From Macrosoma leucophasiata (lineage: Eukaryota > Arthropoda > Insecta > Lepidoptera > Hedylidae), in NCBI GenBank assembly GCA_036365455.1, contig JAWQUS010000030.1:558001-622000 (forward strand): 64,000 bases of DNA, read 5' to 3'. The position numbers were made by a program, and so were the translations under genes. Below, piece by piece: positions 26,681-38,254 of the stretch. Position 1 is the stretch's first letter. The number at the start of each line of letters is the position of its first letter. The notes beneath the pieces were generated by a model. It was not told the DNA's origin, made no database searches, and saw only the letters and a list, made by a program, of their open reading frames with translations.

Positions 26681-26930
26681 ACGTAACTTCATGCTTGTAA
26701 TCCCTGAAGGGGTAGGCAGAGGAAAAAGGATGCTTTCAAGCATACATGCAAAGACCCACGACTCAACCTATTACCAAACTCCGAGGTGCTGGGAAACTTC
26801 CAGAAAATGGAAAAAGCCTAATAGAATCAGAGATAAACGATTTTAAACTGTTGTCTATGATAGATTTTTTGAACCCAGGAACTCCAGCGTAGAAGTAGAG
26901 GCCTGCTACCACTACGTTACTGAGGCAGTC
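26681..26930 (-). mobile_element. SINE-A copy, internally deleted
   Basis: It runs from ACGTAACTTCATGCTTGTAA to ACTGAGGCAGT. About 60 bases are missing after the CCCACGACTC block. ACTAGGCA flanks both sides (26669-26676 and 26931-26938), a plausible 8-bp duplication. Confidence 0.82.
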
Positions 26931-26939
26931 ACTAGGCAA

Positions 26940-27880
26940 AGATTTTTATTATAGTGACGTACACGTACTTGAGTAACATTGACGGTTTGTCAATATATTT
27001 TATGCAATGTAACGTCTAAACATAATATACAGGTGATATCGACTAACTGTATATCTTAATCAAGTTCAAAATCTTAATTTGATTTTATTTTAGACACGAT
27101 ATTGGTTTTTTTTTTATTACGTAACAGGTCTGGTTTTCTTTCAGCGTACTAAATGATATAAAATAACAGTAGTTGCCTGTATACTACGCGCGATGAATTC
27201 TTTGAATCATTAGATATCGTGTGGTGCAATTTTATTGCGGATTTTAATTGTATAATATTTGGTTTAAAATCAAATTTTCCAAAAAAAACCGCTAAGTTTA
27301 AAAATCAAATAAACCATAAAAAAGAAAACATATTAACATTTACATTAATTTTAAAAGAGTCATTTTAAATAATACTAATTATTTTATTTTGATCTGTAAT
27401 CTTTGGAAAATGACTTGAAATTGCGCAAGCCAAATATTTGTGAACTCAATTAAGAAAATTTTTGGCTTTACATACGCATGAGAAAGAGATATAACTTAAT
27501 CAAAATATTACGTTTAGAGTTCAAATTGCCACGACAGAAGACTCATAAAAAATATAAAACCCTTTCTCTGAAGTGAAGGTGTCCTCGCTTATTTCTTGAC
27601 GACGTAACGTTAAACAGGAACGTCGTATCAACGCCAAGTGTACTTTATGTTGCATTTGGAAATTCTACAGCGTGTAAACTGTGAGCTTATATAGAAGTCT
27701 GTAAAATATCATTTATGATAGTCATATATACGTAATATAAGTATATTATGTAAAAAATATTCGTTGTAAACATTTATTTTTATGTATAATAAGAATATAT
27801 GTATAATTATCGTAAATACGCTATATTATTTGTCCTGATAAAATATGTAAGTATATATTGTTAACCATTATTAATTTAAT
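26940..27880. other. Unassigned AT-rich sequence
   Basis: No frame, RNA gene or repeat copy recognised. 27560-27660 is less AT-rich than its surroundings. Confidence 0.3.
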
Positions 27881-27889
27881 TTGTTTGAT

Positions 27890-28150
27890 CTGCTTGACAT
27901 CCGTGAAACACCAGGGTCTTAGATGAAAATCAGCGTCAAGTCGATTGATGTTATCGACTTGACATGAAGCTAATCTGGGCTCCCATTTGGACCAGCCGTG
28001 AGACTTAATCTCTTTTTTTTTTCTTTTTTAATTGTTATTGTTTTTGCTTTTTGTTTAATTGTACCTGTGTACCAATCGTCTGGCAATTTGTATCGTCATG
28101 TCTCTGTGCTATCCAAATAAATGTTTTCTTTTCTTTTCTTTTCTTTTTTC
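27890..28150 (+). mobile_element. LINE 3' UTR with (TTTTC)n tail
   Basis: It ends CCAAATAAATGTTTTC followed by TTTTC units. The AATAAA hexamer just before a simple-repeat tail is typical of a LINE 3' end. No coding remnant is seen upstream. Confidence 0.55.
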
Positions 28151-28890
28151 ATAGTCATAGTTCCGTAGACGGCGGAGTGAAACCCCAGAAACTTTGTCCA
28201 TTAGCCCCCTGCTCCTGCACTTAAGTGGACCTCCAAAAGGCAAACGATGCTGCAGTCGCTGTAGCGAGGTATTGGGCGGACAAAATTAGACAAAATTAAA
28301 ACGTATCGAGCCGCTGACTCGAAAAGAAGATAGTCATTAGTCATTTATTTGCTTCCTAAGTAGATACATAAAGGTCTTAAAATAGGTTGTAGTAATACTT
28401 AGTTGCCATTTTCTGACACTGCAAAATTTCATAAAATTTTTAAATAATACATACATATTACATTTTTATACATTGTCATATTTAAATGTCTTATTTTATA
28501 CATAACATTATTTTAATTTACAATTACTATATAATTAGAAAATTGAGAAAAAAACTGAAAGAAAAATTTGACTTCGAGCAGGACTCTATATAATTTTTAC
28601 ACAATGTACAGACCGACATATTGATAAAAACTTATTTGATTATATCTAGCGATTTTTAAATGTATATTAAAATACTAACAGTTCCAAATTGAAATGTTAG
28701 TATTGTAACCACGCCTTTTTCAACTGTAGCGGTAATATAGCTATAGTGGTAATATGCCTTGTTTTTTTTTAAATAAAAGTACTGGCTGCCCCGCCAAACT
28801 TCGTATCGCCTTTAGTACCTATAAAAAAATGAAATGTCCAAAAAATCTAAACAACTAGTATTTTGTGAGAATCATTTTTATCACTTAGGG
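28151..28890. other. Unassigned sequence
   Basis: Contains a short reverse SINE-C-like piece at about 28560-28590 (AAAAATTTGACTTCGAGCAG). Nothing else recognised. Confidence 0.3.
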
Positions 28891-29020
28891 GTATGAAAAC
28901 TTGATGTAGGTCGATTTTCAGACCTACCCAATAGGCACACAAAATTTCATAAGAATCGGTACAGCCGTTTCGGAGGAGTATGGTGACTAACATTGCGTCT
29001 CGTGTCACAGCGTTAGTACC
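28891..29020. repeat. Dispersed repeat fragment
   Basis: The stretch with CATAAGAATCGGTACAGCCG and TTTCGGAGGAG resembles a repeat I recall as frequent in lepidopteran genomes. Class unknown. Confidence 0.4.
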
Positions 29021-29189
29021 ATACATATTCCTTTCGATTTTTGGATATTTTTATATATATGTATATATACATATATATAATTTTTTATATACTTCTAACT
29101 AAGCCGATACGAGCAGCTACTCGTTGTTATTATATATATATTTTTACATTACATATTTATTTATAAAATTTATTTTTATTTATTTTTAA

Positions 29190-29830
29190 TACTAGCTGTG
29201 CCCGCGACTTCGTCTACGTGAGAAAATACATGATTATTCAGTATCTACGCGGACGAAGTCGTGGGCGCAGCTAGTATAAAAGTAGCGTAAGTTACTCCTT
29301 ATCACATCAGCTATCTGCCAGTGAAAGTCCCGTCAAAATCGGAGACACACAAATTCTGTTTATTTGCATGTATGGTTGTATGGAGATAAAAGTAGCCCAA
29401 CGGACAAATACTCAAACGTCACTTAAATATCTAAGTGGGACTTAAGAGTCTTCTGTCTTTATAAAACACGTTCAAATGATAGAGATAGCGCACATTTGAG
29501 CGTTGCTTTAAATTGAGTGACGTTTGAGTATTCGGCCATAAGTTACTCCTTATCTCATCTGCTATCTGCCAGTGAAAGACCCGTCAAAGTCGGATACACT
29601 CCAATTTTACTTATTTGTATGTAGGTATGTATGTGTATATGGATGTATGGAGATAAAAGTAGCCTTAGTTACTCCTTACCACATCAGCTATCTGCCCGTG
29701 AGAGTCCCGTCAAAATCGGTCAAGCCGTTCCCAAGATTAGCCCCGCCAAATAGACGGACAGACAGACAAAAATTGTAAAAAATAATGTTTTGGTATATTT
29801 ACCGTGTATACATACATATGCGTTTAGTAA
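29190..29830. repeat. Repeat cluster starting with an inverted pair of ACTAGCTG ends
   Basis: ACTAGCTGTGCCCGCGACTT (from 29192) and its reverse complement ending 29276 face each other across a short spacer. Three copies of the word TTACTCCTTA(T/C)C(A/T)CATC... follow near 29290, 29530 and 29668, each before CCGTCAAA. The region ends with GACGGACAGACAGACAAAAA. It looks like several overlapping copies of one arthropod repeat. Confidence 0.5.
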
Positions 29831-29959
29831 AAACCGGTTATTTTACTATTACAAGCAGACACTCAAATTTTATTTATTTGTATGTATATAGATTTATTAT
29901 GGAGGCTACAATACAACAAAGGACCTAAAGATTCTGTAAAAATATTAAGCGTCTACATT

Positions 29960-30035
29960 ATAGCGGTAACAGAAACACATAATTTGTGAAAATGTTACCT
30001 TTCTAGCTATCACTATTTATGAGATACAGCCTGGT

Positions 30036-30066
<31 letters not shown>

Positions 30067-30130
30067 ATACAGCGGAGGATTAGTTATCCGTAGGGTCCGT
30101 TTTTACCTATTAGGTACGAAACTCCCTAAA
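29960..30130. repeat. Dispersed repeat with GACA runs, reverse of the 34.0-kb family
   Basis: It contains TAGCTATCACTATTTATGAG, a run of GACAGACG words and TAGGGTCCGTTTTTACC. The same order appears at 38.55-38.68 kb and in reverse at 33.96-34.15 kb. Confidence 0.5.
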
Positions 30131-30279
30131 AGATAGAACTAAGGTACAGAATAGCTTAAAAATATTCGATACAATTTTTTAAATTGACATAACTTTTTTA
30201 TTTCTGAACCGATTTACATGAAACAAACACTAAATGTTAAGTGAAACTTACCCTATTAAATTAGTGAACCGCAAATTGA

Positions 30280-30470
30280 ATAAGCCGTTTCTGATATAAG
30301 CGTGCACAAACACACACACAAACAGACATTTTTCCGGGATAAGAAGTACCCAATGTTGTGCGCCAAAGGTCAAAGTATAATCATACTAAGTTTCATTGTA
30401 ATCGGACCGGTAGTTTTTATGTGATGCTTGAACAAACAGACAGACAGACAGACAGACAAAACAAATTATA
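30280..30470. repeat. Dispersed repeat with (GACA)n
   Basis: AAGCGTGCACAAACACACAC, then CGGACCGGTAGTTTTTATGTGA and a CAGACAGACAGACAGACA run. Class unknown. Confidence 0.35.
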
Positions 30471-30798
30471 ATCACATATTTGTGTTCGGTATCGATCTAG
30501 TAACATCCCCTGGTATTTATTTTTTCAATATTTTTAATGTACAGAATTTACACTTCTACAGTCATAATATAAGTATAGATAATGCCAAACTTTCTTTGAG
30601 CCATATAATTATAATGTGCCATATATTATATACATGACGGAGCTACATTTCATTTACAGTGATGGATTTTTTAAATTCTTAAGTTTAACAAGTTACTAAA
30701 ATGTTAGATGTTGTGACACCAAACTGTAATTCGTAGATTTTATTTTCATTAGCAATTTAAAAAAAAAATTGCTTAGTATTATAATAAATATATATAAA

Positions 30799-31113
30799 CG
30801 TAACGTAACTTCACGCCTGTAATCCCCGAAGGGGTAGGCAGAGGTAAATGCATGCATTCAAGCATACATGCAAACACCCACGATTCCCCGGTTACGTTTT
30901 GGCCCATGTAACAGGTGGCGAGCCTGTTGACATCTCCGGGCACATTACCAAACTTCAAGGTACTGGGAAATTTCCAGAAAGTGGAAAAAATCGCAGTACA
31001 ACCAGAGATAATGGACTTTACACCATCATCTCTGATAACCACCTACCCGGGAATCGAACCTAGGACCTCAGCGTAGTAGTAGTGGCCTGCTACCACTAGG
31101 CTACCGAGGCAGT
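30799..31113 (-). mobile_element. SINE-A, full length
   Basis: Clear tail (CTTCACGCCTGTAATCCCC), body (GGCCCATGTAACAGGTGGCG) and head (GGAATCGAACC B box complement, TAGGCTACCGAGGCAGT). Confidence 0.9.
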
Positions 31114-31710
31114 TGATATATATATAATGTATAATAAACATGTAGCATTTACTTTAAAAAGGTAATCGAAAGAAGATCGTGTAGCAAAATTATAGCCTAC
31201 AGCCGCTACGATATACTGACTACGACGTAGCATTATATCTACGAGGCACTACGATTCGAACGTAAAATAGGCGTGGTTTTATGTAATAGAGGCACACAAG
31301 CATCAAGTGAACAAGTCCTTCACCACAATTGGTGCACGGCTAGAGGGTTATGTCTTTCCGGGTCTATCTCAGCATCAGGGGCTATCACCGAAGCATCAAG
31401 GGCGTGATCGGGACTGCTGGGTTGCGCGATGATGTACTAAGAGATTCGCTGGAGATATGGATATTATTTTATTTTGAACAGAGTATAATGTTCAGTTACT
31501 TTTATATGAGCCGTTTATGTATTTCCCTAAAGAGTTTAGTAAGCTGTAAAGATTTGCAGTGAAGTAATTAACTAACTACATGCCGAAAGTCAGGATGGCT
31601 AAACTTTACCAATTAGTGGCAATGAATGGGCATTTTGCTGAGAGTTAGTCTAACTCAGATTGTGGTTAAGCAAGGTGAGGTAAATAGTAGTTAAATGAAG
31701 TTAAAAATTA
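31114..31710. other. Mostly unassigned; short family-B-like start at 31278
   Basis: 31278-31315 resembles the family B A-tail end and then diverges. The rest is unrecognised. Confidence 0.3.
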
Positions 31711-31712
31711 AA

Positions 31713-31850
31713 CTTTTTTTACTAAACGAATGTGGCAAACAAGCATGCAGTCATCTACGTCAAGTGATGACTGCAGTCTATAGACATCTGCACAAAAACC
31801 AGAGGTTAAAATGCCGATGCGTTGTCACCCTTGAGACCTGTGTCATCATT
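31713..31850 (-). mobile_element. Family B fragment (3' half)
   Basis: GGCAAACAAGCATGCAGT, GTGATGACTGCAG and ATGCCGATGCGTTG follow the family order; the 5' half is absent. Confidence 0.6.
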
Positions 31851-31914
31851 TAACATCAATTTGAACTACAATGTTAGTTTAATACCTTCATCACATGAAA
31901 AAATAGTATAAAGA

Positions 31915-32255
31915 GGAAAACTTTGTTTGTTTGGTTGTATTGAATAGGCTCAAAAACTACTGGATCGATTATAAAAATTCTTTCACTATTCAAAAGATAC
32001 ATTATCCACAAGTAACATAGGCTATATTTTATTTTGGAAAACGTAGGGTTGCGTCAGATATTTGGGTTTTTTCGGACACAAGATGTAAAAAATCAACCAG
32101 AAAAGTTACTTTTTTTGCGTACGCTGCCTAAATTATAAAAGATATCGAGGAAAGCTTTAGGCTATATACCTATATAATAATCACGCTAAGACAAATAGGA
32201 GAGGGTTGGTAACAATGCACCCGTGCAAAGCCGGGGCAGATGGCTTAGTCATAGA
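31915..32255. repeat. Dispersed arthropod-type repeat ending GCAAAGCCGGGGC
   Basis: GGATCGATTATAAAAATTCT, ATCGAGGAAAGCTTTAGGC and CCCGTGCAAAGCCGGGGC are the word order of a repeat I know to be common in Lepidoptera. Likely the 3' part of a LINE or similar. Confidence 0.5.
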
Positions 32256-32567
32256 TATAATATATTCATATATATGATGATGATAAAACGAAATTCAAAA
32301 GCAATAACCGTAGATTATTTCACACCATACACATCGTACACCCATACAACCATCCGATCATAAATCATGCCGAACAATAAAATGAAAATAACCCAAATCT
32401 ATAATGAGATTTTCCTTATAGCATCCAATCCTAACCTATCCCTATAGATAAAGGTGCATTGTTCAGCTTAATGTCAATCAAAAGTAGACTTAAGGCGCCT
32501 TCTCATACAGCTCCGATATGATATCTATCAAATATATTGATAGTGGAGCAATAGAAATATAGATACA

Positions 32568-32700
32568 GCCCTGTAATTTCCGGCACAGAGGCATAACACC
32601 TTAGGCCTCATGAGTGGTAACGCATCTGCATTTTGACCTTGGATTTTCTTAAGAAGTCGAATTGTTCTTTCCATTTTTCTTTAAAATTTATTTTTCGTGT
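32568..32700 (+). mobile_element. Family B fragment joined to a SINE-C tail fragment
   Basis: 32568-32644 is the middle of family B (CCCTGTAATTTCCGGCACAG to TGACCTTGG). It then switches to GAAGTCGAATTGTTCTTTCC, the SINE-C T-rich tail. Confidence 0.6.
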
Positions 32701-32747
32701 TTACTAGGATAGAAAATAATAATATACGCTTACACTCTCTTACTTTA

Positions 32748-33028
32748 CTGGTGGTAGAGTTCCAGTGACGGAGCTCGCGGGCGTAGGCACCACCGCATTA
32801 CCTAATCTATCTGCCGCTAAATGGTAGTGTTCAGCACTTTCGTGTTCCGGTTAGATGGCAACGTATGGGCCCGTAATAACTATCACAGAGATATGACAAC
32901 TTAGGTCTCAGAGGTGACAACGCATCTGCATTTTGACTTCTTGTTTTGTATAGATTTCTATAGGCTGCAGTCATCACTTAACATCAATGTGATGCATGCT
33001 TGATTGCCACCTTTGTTACATAAAAAAT
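32748..33028 (+). mobile_element. Family B copy, full length
   Basis: Starts CTGGTGGTAGAGTTCCAGTG and ends TTACATAAAAAA, with scattered substitutions. Confidence 0.85.
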
Positions 33029-33059
33029 TACACTCACAAACCCACCTTGTGGCTTACTC

Positions 33060-33235
33060 CTGGGTCATGACCCGAGTCGTTAATGCCATTGTAAAAATAC
33101 AAACACCCGGACCCGAATCATATCCATGGGTCAATATCCATGGGCCATGCAAATATTTGTCCCAGTACAAGGACCAAACTTCTCGTCGTCACACAATGCG
33201 GGACTAACGAGTGATCAAAAGCAATACTCGTACAC
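33060..33235 (-). mobile_element. SINE-D fragment
   Basis: ACAAACACCCGGACCCGAA and GGCCATGCAAATATTTGTCC match the D body on the minus strand; the head is decayed (GTCGTCACACAATGCGGGAC). Confidence 0.5.
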
Positions 33236-33255
33236 GCTGGTTACACCGCGGACAC

Positions 33256-33475
33256 TCCGCCAAAATTTCCTTTTTTTTTCACATTCTAATACAAACGCTT
33301 AATTTGGTCTCAATTACACAGACATCAATCAGTGACGTGTATGTACACGTGCACCTGTGTGCGTAGCACGTAGAGAATACCAAACGTCGCCCATAAGAGG
33401 GGAGGAGGTTTGGTTTGGCGGGGAAATCGGGCGGGACGTCAAAGTGTCCATTCCATATCCTCTGCTCTGGTATAC
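33256..33475 (-). repeat. Dispersed repeat, inverted partner of 43.97-44.18 kb
   Basis: ACCGCGGACACTCCGCCAAAA, GTGCACCTGTG, CGTAGCACGTAGA and CGGGACGTC occur in reverse-complement order in the partner. The copies are diverged. No terminal repeats or coding frame identified. Confidence 0.6.
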
Positions 33476-33762
33476 AAAAGTAAATTGATACACTCTGCAC
33501 AATAATAGGTAATTTCATATGTTTTACACAAAGACAAAGTCAAGTGTGAATGTAACTTTACAAGAACAAAAAAAACGGGATAAAATTGTGAAGAAAGGCG
33601 AATGTAACGAGTTCCGGACAAAAGGCTCGATTCCTTGATTATCCTGCCTATTGTGTGACACGGTGCGGCGTAATCCAACATTCTGCGAATGAAGATATCT
33701 GTATTGATTACGATGTGTCTTAGATATTCAGCCAAATCTTAACGAAATACCGATTATTCAAG

Positions 33763-33850
33763 GTTTTTTTTATGTAATAAAGGTGTCAAACAAGCACGCA
33801 GTTCACAGTGATATTATGTGATGACTGCCACCTTATATCATACCCACCAT
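33763..33850 (-). mobile_element. Family B fragment (3' end)
   Basis: TTTTATGTAATAAAGGTGTC and AAACAAGCACGCAGTTCACA, then stops after about 80 bases. Confidence 0.55.
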
Positions 33851-33959
33851 TTTGATTTTGATGACTTTTTTTTCTTATTCTTCTTATCTCATCTTTGGAA
33901 GGCAAGAAATTAATTGGTGGATTGGCGATTTATTGTTGGACGCTACTTATTACCGCCTT

Positions 33960-34435
33960 TTTAGGGTTCCGTACCTAAAAGGTAAAAACGGGACCCTATT
34001 ACTAATCCGCTGTCTGTTTGTCGCCACGCTGTATCATTTGAACCGTGCTTGATAGCTACAAAGCTGAAATTTTCACAAATTATGTATTTTTGTTGCCCCT
34101 ATAACAACAAATAGTAAAAACAATGAAAATATTAGGTCCCGATACAATAAACGTGCTTTTTTTCGTATGTTTGCTCAATATTAAAATAACGGCAGCAGGT
34201 AGCTTACATATTTCACAGAATATTGTATTTTACCTTTTCAGATAAATATTAAAATAAAAATAAAGTGAATATTACAGGGGGGCTCCCATACAACAAGCGT
34301 AATTATTAAGCTATTTTTACTCTATGTAAAAAGGTTAAAGTTTGAGTATAACAAACGTGATTTTCTTTTATCTATATGATGGTACGGAACCCTTCGTGTC
34401 TGAGTTCGACTCGCACTTGGCCGCTTTTTAATAGT
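33960..34435. mobile_element. TIR element bounded by AGGGTTCCGTACC
   Basis: It begins AGGGTTCCGTACCTAAAAGG (33963) and ends with GGTACGGAACCCTTCGTG (about 34381-34398), an inverted terminal pair of 13-14 bp, then GACTCGCACTTGGCCG. This is a familiar lepidopteran MITE-like repeat (from memory). No transposase frame. Confidence 0.6.
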
Positions 34436-34990
34436 TTGACCGCCTTTGTTCAGTTGATTGCACTATTGGAAGAATTACCCTCACTAGACAGCGATGAGTT
34501 TGTCACGTCCCATTTTTTTCGCCTTATTTAAACTTCTTAATACGGAATCGTAAAATTTACAAAATTCAATAAGAGGATGACATTAACAGAATAACTTACT
34601 ATGAATTTTATTTTAAAACAAAAAATATGTAAGCGAATTTCTTAGTCCTTAATATTCGAAGGGTTGCGAGAACCTGCGTAATCTCTTTAATACCCCAACC
34701 CTCGAGACCTGAGGGAAAATTAAACATAATATTATTAAAGATTTATTGGTTAAGCCTTATTTAAACTTCTCAATGTAGTAACTCACCTTCAAAAATTAGA
34801 AGCATCAGTTACTGTTACTCGCCTTAATTTTAATTCTTGACTTTGATCGTAGAATCATTGTTATTTTAGCGATCCTCATTACTTGTGTGCCTGTTTGCCT
34901 GTCTGAGTATCACGGATTTTTCTTAATTTTAAATACAGTAGTGACTAATAGGGTTACTCTTAAAGAGAAAAGTTTTTTAAAGTATAATAG
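34436..34990. other. Unassigned sequence
   Basis: No feature supported. The 150-codon frame at 34887-35339 runs into SINE-E and is not a gene. Confidence 0.3.
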
Positions 34991-34995
34991 TATAA

Positions 34996-35355
34996 CAATG
35001 TCCTCCAGACCGAATTTCGGCCACGGCGGCCAATCTCAACGGAGACTAGCCAACTTCGCGGGAGATATTATAATGCACAAGTGTATGCGAAAACACAGGT
35101 GCACTCTCTATTCTTTCACTCTCATAGCCCGATGGGACGGCAATCCGACACGACAGGAGAGAGATCGGGCGCAGGACCGACGGCGTTATGTGCTCTCCGA
35201 GGCACCAGTACCCGACTCCGGGCTGTTCCTAGGTATTTCCTTAAAAACCCAAGGTCCAAAAAAACCCAATAACAAATGTTCCCGACCTGGAGATCGAACC
35301 CAGGACTTCAGGCTTCGCCATCGCGATTGCGACCATTGAGCCAACGAGGCACTCA
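34996..35355 (-). mobile_element. SINE-E, tRNA-derived
   Basis: On the minus strand the head reads GTGCCTCGTTGGCTCAATGG (A box TGGCTCAATGG) and GGTTCGATCTC (B box). The 3' part contains GACCGAAATTCGGTCTGGAG, also present in the LINE-tail fragment at 17.9-18.1 kb, so the tail may be LINE-derived. Confidence 0.75.
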
Positions 35356-35410
35356 AAGTATATCTATGCTGACAGTCGCATTAGCACCAGCCTTATTTTA
35401 ATAGTTTTAA

Positions 35411-35696
35411 TTTTTTTTTATGTTATGGAAGTGGCAAACAAGCATTCAGTTCACATTGATGTTAAGTGATGACTGCAGCCTATAGACACCCACACAAAGA
35501 CCAAGGTCAAAATGCAGATGCGTTACCACTCCTGAGGCCTAACGTGATATGCCTCTGTGCCGGTAATTACAGGGCCGTACATTACCACCTGACCGGAACA
35601 CGATAGTGCTGAACACTACCATTTAGCGGCAAGTATATAAGGTAATGCGGTGGTGCCTACGCCCGCGAGCTCCGTCACTGGAGCTCTACCACCAGT
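35411..35696 (-). mobile_element. Family B copy, full length and well preserved
   Basis: T-run, GGCAAACAAGCATTCAGTTC, ACTCCTGAGGCCTAACG and GAGCTCTACCACCAGT all present. Confidence 0.9.
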
Positions 35697-35774
35697 AAAT
35701 ACTCGAAAGTGGACCATGCCCCGCAACCGCTCTTTAGGCTGAGTCTACAATTTTAAAAATAAAATAGAAAATAG

Positions 35775-37002
35775 TGTAGCGGTCCAGCGCTACTGGTACC
35801 GCCATCTCTGAACGGACAGTGATACTAAATCACGTTCCGTCAATATTTCTATTAACTTTGAGTTTTAAATAATTAATTAAATAAATGTTATCTGTAAACA
35901 TATAAAAAATTAGGTTATTAATTACAGGTATGAATATATAATTAAATAAACTACACATATTTATACTTCTGATAGGTACTTTTATTTCGAACGAATCACA
36001 CTGACATTATCTGTCAGAGTTTTAGTACCTTTAATATTGGGTGACCATTACGTTTAGTTTTGTAAGTGGTCGATTGGTTAACAATGGAATCGATCATACC
36101 ACCATTCCATTGTTAGCTTAGAGTATATAAAGGCTCACAACGAGCCCTCCGCCTCTTTCTCTTCCTGACACCGGCCACTGTACTTCGAGCACGGTACACG
36201 ACGTCTACAGTCGTGGTACTCCACCGTGCACTAGCCGCGTGTAGTTGTAATTAAATCTAACTAAAATATCTTGAAGAACGCCACCTGGGTAAGTGTCGCA
36301 AGCTTCAAAACTTTAACTGTGTATTTAACTACTGTATTTTCTATGTATCTTTAACCTTTACTAGCTCTTTGTTAATTTATCTAAATTGTGCCAACATCTA
36401 TGTCTTAAATTGTTACTATATCGCACCTTGTTCTTTTCTTAATTGCACCAACCTTCATTGTTAATCTTTCTTCACTGTATAACTGTATAACCTATAAATT
36501 GTAAACTTGCTTCTGCTATACCGCCTGGACTGCCACACCTGAATGCCTTATGCACGCTCTGCCCTGGGTGCTTCGCAGTCCGGCTGAATAGCAGAGCATC
36601 CCTTAAAAGATGTCTCTGCTATTCCAGGGTTCTTCTTCAGCCGTTCTTCTTCAGCCTTCTACTTCAGCCACGTTCTTCAGTCTACACTTCTTCTCCTTTC
36701 TTCGGCGGTTGGAGATCAGCGCGCTGCTGAACTCCCAAAACGTCCCGAAGAAGTGCCACGTGCGACGAGCCACCCACGGGCAACCGCCGCTTGACCACCG
36801 CAGCAGACCACGTGTGACCACGTGTTCGCACCCTGTTGCCAACCTCATTTCACCAGCGTTGCTCAGGACAGTATTAGTGCCATAACCAGTCTGGAGTCTG
36901 AAAGATGTGTATTGAACCACACCCTGTGTTAATTGAATAAATTATTTATATAGCTCCGCCTCTTTTCATTTGGGGTCGCCCATAGAGAAAGGGAGGGCTA
37001 CA
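35775..37002 (+). mobile_element. Solo LTR, 1228 bp
   Basis: Ends are TGTAGCGG and GGGCTACA, with a 4-bp duplication ATAG (35771-35774 and 37003-37006). Inside are a TATA box TATATAAAGG (36124-36133), a CTGGGTAAGT splice-donor-like site (36285-36294) and a late AATAAA (36936-36941). No second LTR or pol frame is present, so it is the product of LTR-LTR recombination. The size and 4-bp TSD suit a Ty3/gypsy-type element. Frames inside it are not genes. Confidence 0.78.
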
Positions 37003-37006
37003 ATAG

Positions 37007-37232
37007 ATCACACAGAATGGGTCGCCTTCAGCCAGCGATTGCTTGCATCCTTCACCAGGTCGTCGGGCCACCTCGTTAGGCAGCTGCCTACACTTCGTCT
37101 TCGGGTACGAGGTGTCCATTCTAGAACTCTTCTATTCCAACATTTCTTCGAGCTATGTGCCCTGCCCATTGCCATTTGAGTTTCGCTATTGGGTGGGCTA
37201 TGTCAGTTACTTTAGTTCTCATGCGGTTTGAT
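37007..37232 (-). pseudogene. RTE-like LINE ORF C-terminal remnant
   Basis: The minus strand encodes TKVTDIAHPIAKLKWQWAGH followed by an AR-rich segment; then stops and shifts, with later traces of the R(G/W)PTT-W segment. This is the C-terminal region of RTE-type endonuclease/RT proteins. The solo LTR abuts it. Confidence 0.72.
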
Positions 37233-37710
37233 GACTACATTATACCTATTATATTAAAAGATTCAGTGAGAACTTAAAAAGAAACAGAGCTATAAGAAAT
37301 TAATTAAATAAAACTTCAAGTTTTATGCGCTACAGTTCATATGCTACAGATTATAAAGGAACAATTATTTTTTAAAAATGTTAATTATTCAGCATTCGTT
37401 TCACAAAATATTTAAACATCTTTTGTTTAACATCCCCCAACTCGGGATATTAAGCAATAAAGAATATTGCATTGCCTTGAATCCACATTTTTTGTGACAT
37501 TCGATCCCCAACTTTCAAATCGATTTAGCTTTAAGTACCGCCTCGCTTCACTTGTTTTTAATTAAACGACCCCTAGGGAATTCACGATCTTTTCAATGTA
37601 TTGTATTTTGATTGTGAAATTGTTCGATTATAATTATTATTATTTTAACAATTCTCATTGTTATACGAAAATGAGAATAAATTTGTTACGAAAGCGCCAT
37701 TTTTATTTAT
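37233..37710. other. Unassigned AT-rich sequence
   Basis: Nothing recognised. Confidence 0.3.
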
Positions 37711-37717
37711 TGTTATT

Positions 37718-38060
37718 CTAGTTATTTATTTATTTATTTATTTAATCTTTAACGCACACATTATAAAAATGAGGTACATAAGGTGGACTTAATGCCTTTA
37801 GGCATTATCTGCCAGTCAACCTTAAGGTTGTACAAGAAAAACCACGAAACTTTGCAGAAAAATAAAAGAACTATGAAATAAAAAAAACTACAATGACTAA
37901 AACACGAAGCAGATAATTACTTACGTAAATAACTAAAGATATATTAGAATAAATACACAATCCAAAACATACATATGTACCAATATACATAAACATACAG
38001 TTATATATGAATCAATATATAAATAACATAAATAATCATAAATATAATAATAATAAATAG
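37718..38060 (-). mobile_element. LINE 3' UTR, tail (AAAT)n
   Basis: On the minus strand it reads GGTTGACTGGCAGATAATGC, GGCATTAAGTCCACCTTATG and ends in AAATAAATAAATAAATAA. This is a common lepidopteran LINE tail as I recall it. Confidence 0.65.
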
Positions 38061-38159
38061 GAAAGCTTAAATATGATGACATTCCCATATGAACCAGTGT
38101 CAACAGCCAGTAGATTCAAATAATAACGACGAAGCTTGAATTTGAAAGATACCTTACTT

Positions 38160-38235
38160 ATAGGTTAGGATCCCACTGCATTATTATTTCGTTCATCCAG
38201 ATATGCTGCAAACCTCATTTTTACGCATATCTAAT
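38160..38235. mobile_element. One arm of the fold-back element seen at 63.0 kb
   Basis: TTAGGATCCCACTGCATTAT and TCGTTCATCCAGATATGCTG match the left arm there; the facing arm is absent. Confidence 0.6.
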
Positions 38236-38254
38236 ACCTTTCAACGAGCAATTC

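Noticed and set aside
33961..33970. Telomeric TTAGG(G) sequence
   Set aside because: A single occurrence that belongs to the AGGGTTCCGTACC terminal repeat; there is no tandem array.
34887..35339. 150-codon protein gene
   Set aside because: More than half of the frame runs antisense through SINE-E including its tRNA-like head.
36610..36885. 91-codon frame
   Set aside because: It lies inside the solo LTR between TATA box and poly(A) signal, with no recognisable domain.
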